NCBI GenBank assembly: GCA_002452295.1
Contig: DKEX01000027.1
Location: 1 to 12,670 of the forward strand
Reading direction: 5' to 3'
Source: Firmicutes bacterium UBA6811
GTDB lineage: Bacteria; Bacillota; SHA-98; UBA4971
Length of the DNA stretch: 12,670 nt
Of this stretch, positions 1 to 5,558 are shown piece by piece. The first letter of the stretch is position 1, and every line of letters starts with the position of its first letter. A model generated the notes under the pieces. The model had not been told where the DNA came from, searched no databases, and saw only the letters and a list, made by a program, of their open reading frames with translations. A program made the translations under genes and the position numbers.

Positions 1-15
1 GAAGGAGAGGTCGGG

Positions 16-286
16 TGGCAGGTTTCTGGCCACGTGATGGCGAAGGGTGCCCAGATTCTTGGCACCTGCGCGCCCAGCCTGGCCAGTTTGTTGGCATCCC
101 ATCGCACCGGCGGGTGAGCCTACAGGTGAGATGCCCAGTTTCCTGCCAGGCTGAGCGGGACAATGCCAAGATTTTAGCCATGTCTGGCGACCGGCCTGGT
201 CATTTCCTTGGCATCGGGTGTCGCCTTCAGAACAGAATGGCGACTTTCTGGGCAGGCTGCTCGCGAGGATGCCAAATTTCCTGCCA
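16..286. repeat. Array of eight degenerate 17-bp dyads on a helical-turn spacing
   Basis: Eight 17-bp elements fit the consensus TGSCMAGTTTCTTGSCA, an imperfect palindrome of two 7-nt arms around a T-rich centre. Copies: TGGCAGGTTTCTGGCCA (16-32), TGCCCAGATTCTTGGCA (48-64), TGGCCAGTTTGTTGGCA (80-96), TGCCCAGTTTCCTGCCA (132-148), TGCCAAGATTTTAGCCA (164-180), TGGTCATTTCCTTGGCA (197-213), TGGCGACTTTCTGGGCA (238-254) and TGCCAAATTTCCTGCCA (270-286). TG at the left end, T at position 9, G at 14 and CA at the right end are invariant. The T-rich centre is on the plus strand in every copy. The spacers are GC-rich, unrelated to one another and usually exactly 15 nt. The 32-bp period is not a multiple of three, which argues against coding origin. 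A protein-binding (operator or iteron-like) array is the best reading. The binder is unknown, and the array may continue left of the window. Confidence 0.75.
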
Positions 287-333
287 CCGGTAGGCCCATC
301 ACGGTCACGGCGCGGCCGCCCCATCGCGCCTGT

Positions 334-380
334 GGGTAAGGGTGGCCGCCCTCTTACCCGCGACCGCGCAGGGGCGGCCA
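334..380. repeat. Two overlapping, mutually exclusive inverted repeats
   Basis: GGGTAAGGG (334-342) can pair with CTCTTACCC (351-359) with one G-T wobble, leaving an 8-nt loop. TGGCCGCCC (343-351), which is essentially that loop, is a perfect 9-bp complement of GGGCGGCCA (372-380). Forming one hairpin blocks the other. A second copy of GGCCGCCC at 314-321 could compete for the same partner. The layout resembles an attenuator, but no leader peptide or U-tract was found, so a regulatory role is only inferred. Confidence 0.4.
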
Positions 381-508
381 GTTGTCGGGCAGGGGCTACG
401 CAGTGGTAAGCCATTTGGGGCTCCCTCGACCATCGCGCCAAGTGTAGGTTCGCAAGTCCGCACCGGTTTTCCAGCGGCTTTCAGGTTGCCCGCGCTTGCG
501 CGACGGGG

Positions 509-549
509 TGACAAGATTTCGCCATCTGCCTGAGGGTGAAATCTTGTCA
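509..549. repeat. Long hairpin with 12-bp perfect arms
   Basis: TGACAAGATTTC (509-520) is exactly complementary to GAAATCTTGTCA (538-549). The stem can extend inward by one G-T and two G-C pairs, leaving an 11-nt loop. It lies 120-160 nt downstream of the leftward 3D-domain gene, so it could act as a transcript end or stabilising structure. Neither strand has a T-tract after it, so I do not call it an intrinsic terminator. The arm TGACAAGATTT resembles the left half of array copy 5 (TGCCAAGATTT). Confidence 0.6.
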
Positions 550-550
550 A

Positions 551-570
551 GGCGCCCCGCTTGGGGCGCC
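551..570. repeat. Compact GC hairpin next to the long hairpin
   Basis: GGCGCCCC (551-558) and GGGGCGCC (563-570) are perfect 8-bp complements around a GCTT tetraloop. The hairpin starts one base after the preceding long hairpin and can be read from either strand. No T-tract follows in either direction. Confidence 0.6.
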
Positions 571-582
571 GTCCCCGGAGCG

Positions 583-624
583 CATCACCGGCAACCGCGA
601 GTACATCACCGGCAACCGCGAGTA
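583..624. repeat. Perfect 21-bp tandem duplication
   Basis: The unit at 583-603, which starts CATCACCGG and ends GCGAGTA, is repeated without a mismatch at 604-624. A length of 21 bp is a multiple of three, but no supported gene covers it. It ends 42 bp from the stop of the leftward 3D-domain gene. A recent slippage duplication is the simplest explanation. Confidence 0.8.
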
Positions 625-666
625 GCCCAGACCCTGGAAAAGTGGCAGCGATTTGTGACAGTGCGC

Positions 667-1185
667 TTAGAACGTCTGTCTCACAAGGAAGATGTCAAAC
701 TCCTGGATGCCGAACTCAAGCGCCTCCTCATGGGTGGGCATGAAGATGTCGATGCGGTTTCCCTGTATGGCGCCGCCGGTGTCCTCGGCCCTGTACACCC
801 CGAGACCGTCGACATAGACCCAGCTACCTATGGGGATGACCCGTGGGTCAACAGCGATAGTGCGTTCAGGCATCGCCGGCACGCCCGAGCTCGTGATGCC
901 GAAGGCCGGGTGGTCGCTGGCCTTGCCCGTGCATATCGGGCAGTTGTCGTACGCCGTTGCTGTGACCCGGATCTTCCCTGTGACGTGTATGGGCATAACT
1001 GCGGCATCCGCCCCGTCAGGGTCAGGTGAGGAGGCAGTGTGCGCCAGTGGCGCCCCCCGGATGTGGGGCCCCGACGTCCACATGAAGCGACTTGCCTCGG
1101 CGCTTCTGGTGGAATCGGGCGCCTCCATTTGGGCGAGGGAGCATGGTGCTTCAACGCACATACGGGAAACCTGGGCCTGTGCCAT
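667..1185 (-). CDS. 3D-domain protein (cell-wall hydrolase type), lacking its signal peptide
   Basis: The last 100 residues form a typical 3D domain, named for three aspartates: TATAYDNCPICTGK, then TIAVDPRVIPIG, then RAEDTGG and NRIDIF. This fold is the double-psi beta-barrel shared with MltA lytic transglycosylases and is found in Bacillota proteins such as YuiC and YabE/YocH, which act on peptidoglycan outside the cell. All three aspartates are present and the C-terminus is complete (TAA at 667-669). The start at 1185 is the only ATG, GTG or TTG after an in-frame TGA at 1318-1320. It falls inside a Gln-Ala-rich linker and has no nearby Shine-Dalgarno, so it is probably not the ancestral start. 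A wall enzyme without an export signal is unlikely to work. The domain assignment is secure; whether the gene is functional is doubtful. Confidence 0.8.
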   Translation of the reverse strand: MAQAQVSRMCVEAPCSLAQMEAPDSTRSAEASRFMWTSGPHIRGAPLAHTASSPDPDGADAAVMPIHVTGKIRVTATAYDNCPICTGKASDHPAFGITSSGVPAMPERTIAVDPRVIPIGSWVYVDGLGVYRAEDTGGAIQGNRIDIFMPTHEEALEFGIQEFDIFLVRQTF

Positions 1186-1380
1186 GGCCTGTGCCAGCCC
1201 CTGTGCGCGAGGCTGTGCCTGTGCCTGTGCCTGTACCTGAGTTTGTGGCTGCGCCTCAGCCTGGCCCTTAGCCGGGGCCTGAGCGGGGTCGTACGCAGGC
1301 AGAAGAGGCCCACCGGTTCAAAGCGCAAACGAGACCGTCCAGGCAAGAGCACCTGAGATGATGTGCCTGAATATCGACAT
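1186..1380 (-). pseudogene. Disrupted 5' part of the 3D-domain gene: signal peptide plus Gln-Ala linker, with in-frame TGA
   Basis: Read leftward from an ATG at 1380, in the frame of the 3D domain, the sequence encodes MSIFRHIISGALAWTVSFAL. This has a short basic start and a hydrophobic core, like an export signal. It is followed by TGA (1320-1318) and then directly by an open linker that starts TGGPLLPAYDPAQAPAKG and continues into Gln-Ala dipeptide repeats (hexamer units of the CAGGCA type), which join the 3D protein without a frame change. One stop codon thus separates an apparent signal peptide from its passenger. The full frame would be 237 residues. The options are a nonsense mutation, a base error, or readthrough. 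The ATG at 1380 has only a distant GGGGCGAGG as a possible ribosome site. Confidence 0.6.
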
Positions 1381-2283
1381 GGTGCTTGGGAGCAGGCGCC
1401 TCGCCCCACAGGAGTTGCGTGCTCCGGGGACCATCGGGCCTGCCGATCTTCCTACACCCCCCTACATTTTGTCTCCTGATTCCACGGATGATTCTGGAGA
1501 TTGGCGATCCAGAAGCTGTGACTCCTCAAGCCTCACGCCTCAAGCCTCTCGTTACTCGCCGCGCAATGCGCTCAAATCGCCGCGACCCTCGCGGCCCCTG
1601 TCGCCGAGGCGCCGGCGGTTGTGCGGTCTGGCTACCGGATCACCGGGCTCCGCATCGGCAACTCTTGATGCATCTCGGGCTATTGCGGGCTGATGCCTGA
1701 AGACCCCCCGAGGCTCAAGTCGCCTCACCGATATGTTTTCCGCAAGGCCGCGGGGTGACCCTGGGAACTCGCTGAAGGACTTCCTGCAAACCTATGCGAA
1801 GCTCCTTCTTGTGCATTGCACGATTATTTGCTCGATTGTTTGAAGGATATGGGCCGTGCAGAGAGAAGTACACAGGCGGTGCCCAAATATCGGCGCCACA
1901 GGCGCGAGTCTACGGGTGCCTGCGCAAGTCCGGGCGGGGGCATCGGTGCCTGCACGGCGGTGCCCCGCGAACGGCGGGAAGTGGTGTCGTCAACCATCGT
2001 TGGCTGAAGCCGACGGCTTGCGTCTGACTGGTCGCGTTCGCGAATCGGCACGATAGGCCGATTGACAGCGGCCCGCCAGCGACAGAGATACCACCCCTAG
2101 CAAGACGGTAGGCAGCGCGCTCGTTTCTCTCCTGCACCGGCGGGTGCCGGCAAACCGTTATCCTGCAAGCAGGTGCCTTGCTCGCGGTCGGGACCGTCCA
2201 AGGGAAGTGTACCGCGCTTCACGAAAGGGGGCAAGCCGCATTCCTCTGACGCCTGAAGGCGGCAGTCTCCTGCGGCGATTTCG
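1381..2283. other. Long intergenic stretch, no convincing gene
   Basis: No frame on either strand gives a protein I recognise, and short frames overlap without codon bias. Small features are a 14-nt near-perfect direct repeat (CCTCAAGCCTCACG at 1524-1537 and CCTCAAGCCTCTCG at 1538-1551), several GGTGCC-containing segments between 1879 and 1965, and small hairpins such as GCACC-GGCG-GGTGC (2134-2147). A perfect TTGACA at 2062-2067 has only GAGATA at 17-bp spacing (2085-2090), so any promoter there for the downstream activator is weak. It separates the divergent 3D-domain and activator genes, so promoters for both should lie here. Confidence 0.5.
1524..1551. repeat. 14-nt tandem direct repeat
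   Basis: Two adjacent 14-nt units, CCTCAAGCCTCACG and CCTCAAGCCTCTCG, differ at one base. They lie 144-171 bp upstream of the presumed start (1380) of the leftward 3D-domain gene. They could be an activator site for that gene or a chance duplication. Confidence 0.6.
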
Positions 2284-3783
2284 ATGGACTCGAGAAAAGC
2301 CATCAACCACGGGGTAGACGAAGGCAACTCCAGGGAACTCCTGGAGAACCTCCGCGTCATCCTCGACTCTATCGACGAAGGGATCCACGTGGTTGACAGG
2401 AACGGCGTAACCGTCCTCTATAATAGGGTGGCCGCCGAGCTCGACAACCTCAAGGAGGAGGAGGTCGTCGGCAAGCACATCCTTGACGTCTTCCCGTCGC
2501 TGTCCCGCGAAACCAGCACATTGCTGCAGGTCCTTCGCACCGGGCACTCCGTATGTAGCAGGGAGCAGACATTCACGACCTACAAGGGGGACGAGATAAC
2601 CACGCTCAACTCCACGCTGCCGGTGAAGGTTGACGGCAAGCTGGTGGGGGCGGTCGAAGTCTCCCGCAACATCACGCTCATGCGGGAGATGGCCCACCGG
2701 ATAGTCGACCTGCAGGTCGAGCTTTTCGGACGCCGCGAAGGACGGCGCGAGAGCGAGTCCGAGGGCGCGCACTACACCTTCCGGGACATCATCGGGGAGA
2801 GCGAGTGCATCCTCGATCTCAAGCGCAGGGCGGCAAGGGCCGCCGGAAGCTCGTCGTCGGTGCTGGTGCATGGCGAGACCGGCACCGGCAAGGAGCTTTT
2901 CGTGCAGGCCATACACAACGCAAGCCCGCGGGCACGCGGCCCGTTCGTCGCCCAGAACTGTGCGGCGTTTCCAGAGGGCCTCCTGGAAGGGATCCTGTTC
3001 GGGACCACGAAGGGAAGCTTCACGGGTGCCCAGGACAGGCCAGGCCTGTTTGAACTTGCCGACGGTGGCAGTATCTTCCTCGACGAGATCGATTCGATGC
3101 CTGCAAGCCTGCAGGCCAAGCTGCTCAGGGTGCTATCGGAGATGTGCGTCCGGCGGGTGGGCGACACGAAGGTCCACAGGGTGGACGTGCGCGTGATGGC
3201 CGCCATGTCGAGGCCCCCGCTGAAGGCGGTCGCCCAGGGCATGCTCCGCGAGGACCTGTACTACCGTCTGAACGTCATCTCCCTCGGCATACCGCCGCTC
3301 CGCGAGCGGCGCGAGGACATCCCGCTCCTCACGGCGCACTTCATCGCCAGGTTCAACTCACAGCTCATGATGAGCGTGAAGGGCGCCTCAGACGACGTCG
3401 CACGCCTCTTCGCCCGCTACGACTGGCCCGGGAACGTGCGTGAGCTGGAGCACGCCCTCGAGGGCGCCATGCACCTTCTGGATGGTGACATCATCATGCT
3501 CGAGCACCTTCCCGACAATCTCAGGCACCTCGCCAGGCAGAAGGAAGGCCGACCTGATGCGAGCCTGCCTCTCCAGGGGCCTGCGCCGCAGGCCGCCATC
3601 GAGTTCCAGGGCGACTTCCGGACGGCTGTCGCAGATATCGAGAGCGCCCTCGTCAGGAAGGCGCTCGCCGACTCGGGCGGCAACATCTCCGGGGCCGCCC
3701 GCGCCCTCGGAATACCGCGCCAGACCCTGCAGTACCGCCTCAAGAAGCTGGGAATCGACACGAAGGCCGCCCAGCCCGGCTAG
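2284..3783 (+). CDS. Sigma-54-dependent transcriptional activator (PAS - AAA+ - Fis HTH, RocR-like)
   Basis: The 499-residue protein has the classic layout of an enhancer-binding protein that hydrolyses ATP to open sigma-54 promoters. A PAS sensor spans about residues 20-135 (DSIDEGIHVVDRNG, then VGAVEVSRNIT). The AAA+ domain has Walker A GETGTGKE (197-204), a sigma-54 contact loop reading GSFTGA (244-249) instead of the usual GAFTGA, Walker B SIFLDEID (263-270), LREDLYYRLN (321-330) and WPGNVREL (381-388). A Fis-type helix-turn-helix closes it (about 458-491, GNISGAARALGIPRQTLQYR). There is no response-regulator receiver domain, so a ligand sensed by PAS is likely. Overall similarity is to the RocR group, but the ligand is unknown. 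The ATG at 2284 is the first start after an in-frame TGA at 2254; its ribosome site is weak. No clear -24/-12 promoter was seen in the window, so the target may lie elsewhere. Confidence 0.93.
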   Translation: MDSRKAINHGVDEGNSRELLENLRVILDSIDEGIHVVDRNGVTVLYNRVAAELDNLKEEEVVGKHILDVFPSLSRETSTLLQVLRTGHSVCSREQTFTTYKGDEITTLNSTLPVKVDGKLVGAVEVSRNITLMREMAHRIVDLQVELFGRREGRRESESEGAHYTFRDIIGESECILDLKRRAARAAGSSSSVLVHGETGTGKELFVQAIHNASPRARGPFVAQNCAAFPEGLLEGILFGTTKGSFTGAQDRPGLFELADGGSIFLDEIDSMPASLQAKLLRVLSEMCVRRVGDTKVHRVDVRVMAAMSRPPLKAVAQGMLREDLYYRLNVISLGIPPLRERREDIPLLTAHFIARFNSQLMMSVKGASDDVARLFARYDWPGNVRELEHALEGAMHLLDGDIIMLEHLPDNLRHLARQKEGRPDASLPLQGPAPQAAIEFQGDFRTAVADIESALVRKALADSGGNISGAARALGIPRQTLQYRLKKLGIDTKAAQPG

Positions 3784-4000
3784 AAGTCAGCGACACCGGC
3801 CGACAGCCCGGTCCCGCCGCGCCCCGCCCCGCTCCGTCGCAGCACCGGCGCGCGAGCATCTGATAGCGATTTCCTTCACTCTGGGTATGCGGTAAACACG
3901 TGGCACCTCTGGGAAACAGGGGCACCAGAGCGTCAGTATGCGCCCATTTTGGCACGGCCATAATACCTGTAGAACGTGCAGGAACGGCGGATACCTGGCG

Positions 4001-4007
4001 GGAGGTG
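4001..4007 (+). promoter_or_regulatory. Strong ribosome binding site fixing a TTG start for the AAA+ ATPase
   Basis: GGAGGTG lies six bases before TTG at 4014, an ideal spacing. The same frame is open back to a GTG at 3900, but that start has no ribosome site, and the extra 38 residues look unlike the family. Confidence 0.8.
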
Positions 4008-4013
4008 CCCGTT

Positions 4014-5558
4014 TTGAAGGGATACCTGGATCTCGTCATACATGACGGCAACCGTCCACTCGTGGAAGCGCTGGAGGCATCGATCGTGTCGCTCCTTGCA
4101 GGCCGGCCCCTTCACGTCCACGTTGAGGGGCTTCGCGGCACGGGCAAGACTACGATAATCCGGGCGATGAAGGACGTCCTCCCCCGTATCCAGAGGATCA
4201 GAGGCTGCCCGTACAACTGCGACCCGGCTCGACCTCATTGCCCGACCCACCGGCACCTTCCGCCGGACGCCATTGCATCCCTGGGCACGGAGGAGATCCC
4301 CGTGCCGTTCCTGGAGATATCGCATGCCGCCAAGATCGGGACGGTCGTCGGGAGCATAGACCTCGCGCGGATCGCTGACCCCTCGCGGCCCGAGGCTGCG
4401 CTCCTGCCCGGCGTGCTCCCCCGGGCCCACAGGGGCGTCGTGTTCGTGGACGAGATCAACAGGCTCGCTGACACCTCGCCCGAGCTTACCGACGTGCTGC
4501 TCGACGTCATGGGCACCAAGCCCGGCCGCCTTCAGGTGGAGGAGACCGGCCTGCCCACCTTCGAGATCCCGATAATGTGCGCCATATGGGCGGCAAGCAA
4601 CCCCGACGAGGAGCCGGGCGCGCTGGAGGACATAAGGCGGCAGCTCTCCGACAGGTTCGACTTCACCGTGAACATGGCGAGGCCCCAGGACCAGGCCACG
4701 GTCAAGCGCATCCTTCTCGACGACGAGCGCCGCTCTCTCGCGCCCGCCGGGTCCTCCGCGCAGCCGCAACGTGCCGAGGCCTGCGGCGCGGCACCTCGCC
4801 TTGACCCGCTCCGCATCAGGATGTCGGGGAGAGCCGCCGCGCTTCCCGGTGTGGCGCTGCCGGACGACCTTGCCTCACTCCTCGCCGAGGTTTACGTGAG
4901 CTTCGGCATGGAGAGCCTCCGGGCCGTGGAGGCCATCTCCCTCGGCGCCCGCGCCCGGGCGGCGCTGGAGTCCAGGGTGCGTGCGTCCCTCGACGACATC
5001 AGGACCATTCTCCCCTTCGCCCTCCGGCACAGGGTGGACGCATCCACCCTCATCAACATCGGCAAGTTCCTCGACGAGTATGAGTCCAGGTGTGGGCGGC
5101 GCCACGATCCTGATCCGCCGCGCGATGAGGCCCCGGAGAACCCCCCGGGACAGCCTGCCGAGGAGGCACGCCACAGAGACCTCGGGTCCGCGGCTGGCGA
5201 GCGCGCCCCCCGCCCTGACAGCCTCTGGGACAGGCTCATGAGGGGTATGGGGCTCGCGAGGCCAGACGGGGGGGCGAGGCCCGGGCCTGGGTCCGCTGAC
5301 GCCCGTGGCGGCGCGGCGCCGCCGCATTGTGCATCCGCGGCCCCGACAGGGCCAGGAGCAAGAGGAGGAGCGGGGGCGGGGGCGGGATCAGGCGCGGGCG
5401 CGGGCGCGGGCGCAGCAGCGGGCTCAGGGGCGGGTGGGGCCGGCGTCCTGGACCCGACCGACGTCCCCCTCTCAGCACCCCCGGCGAGGGCAAAGTCTCT
5501 CGCCCAGCTTGCCGGCGGTGAAGTGCTGTTCACCGAGGAGGACCTCAGGCCGAGATGA
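4014..5558 (+). CDS. AAA+ ATPase of the ChlI/MoxR type, partner of the downstream VWA protein
   Basis: This 514-residue protein has a magnesium-chelatase-I-like AAA+ core: Walker A GLRGTGKTT (39-47), Walker B GVVFVDEINRL (141-151), a sensor asparagine in WAASNPDE (192-199) and an arginine-finger-like RRQLSDRFDF (208-217). Between Walker A and B is a Cys/His cluster, GCPYNCDPARPHCPTHRH (64-81), that could bind a metal. The second half has a helical lid (about 280-360), then a Pro/Gly/Ala-rich linker (about 361-495) and a short ordered tail, GGEVLFTEEDLRPR. Such ATPases form hexamers that act on VWA-domain partners, as in ChlI-ChlD and MoxR-VWA pairs, and the next gene encodes such a partner with overlapping stop and start. 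There is no nearby porphyrin or cobalamin gene, so chelation is not supported. A general remodelling or chaperone role is inferred; the substrate is unknown. Confidence 0.88.
   Translation: MKGYLDLVIHDGNRPLVEALEASIVSLLAGRPLHVHVEGLRGTGKTTIIRAMKDVLPRIQRIRGCPYNCDPARPHCPTHRHLPPDAIASLGTEEIPVPFLEISHAAKIGTVVGSIDLARIADPSRPEAALLPGVLPRAHRGVVFVDEINRLADTSPELTDVLLDVMGTKPGRLQVEETGLPTFEIPIMCAIWAASNPDEEPGALEDIRRQLSDRFDFTVNMARPQDQATVKRILLDDERRSLAPAGSSAQPQRAEACGAAPRLDPLRIRMSGRAAALPGVALPDDLASLLAEVYVSFGMESLRAVEAISLGARARAALESRVRASLDDIRTILPFALRHRVDASTLINIGKFLDEYESRCGRRHDPDPPRDEAPENPPGQPAEEARHRDLGSAAGERAPRPDSLWDRLMRGMGLARPDGGARPGPGSADARGGAAPPHCASAAPTGPGARGGAGAGAGSGAGAGAGAAAGSGAGGAGVLDPTDVPLSAPPARAKSLAQLAGGEVLFTEEDLRPR
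5364..5444 (+). repeat. GC-rich low-complexity tract encoding a Gly-Ala linker
   Basis: Residues 451-477 of the AAA+ protein are almost only Gly, Ala and a few Ser, encoded by imperfect GGGGCG and GGGCGC units (densest at 5371-5413). It is a flexible spacer before the conserved-looking tail. Its length is likely to vary between relatives through slippage, and it is prone to assembly error. Confidence 0.8.

Noticed and set aside
16..286. CRISPR array
   Set aside because: The repeats are only 17 bp and degenerate, the spacers are about 15 nt, and no cas gene is present in the window.
383..470. Possible tRNA, from GCAGTGGTAAGCC and GGTTCGCAAGTCC
   Set aside because: The T-arm and acceptor stems do not pair and the conserved T-loop adenine is missing.
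496..1029. 177-codon plus-strand frame opposite the 3D-domain gene
   Set aside because: It overlaps a recognisable 3D domain on the other strand, crosses the hairpins and the tandem duplication, and resembles nothing known.
1462..1477. Minus-strand AGGAG followed by ATG TAG, a start-stop minimal frame upstream of the 3D-domain gene
   Set aside because: A two-codon frame with a ribosome-site-like sequence is easily random, and nothing else supports translation here.
2393..2424. TTGACA and TATAAT, both perfect, inside the activator gene
   Set aside because: The spacer is 20 bp, too long for a normal sigma-A promoter. The bases encode conserved PAS residues (VVDRNG and VLYNR), so chance is the better explanation.
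3939..3954. TGCGCCCATTTTGGCA as another copy of the 17-bp dyad
   Set aside because: It is 16 nt long and mismatches the left arm. One such match in 12 kb is not meaningful.
3948..3967. TTGGCACG upstream of the AAA+ gene as a sigma-54 -24 element
   Set aside because: At the required 10-bp spacing the -12 position reads AT instead of GC, so the promoter is incomplete.
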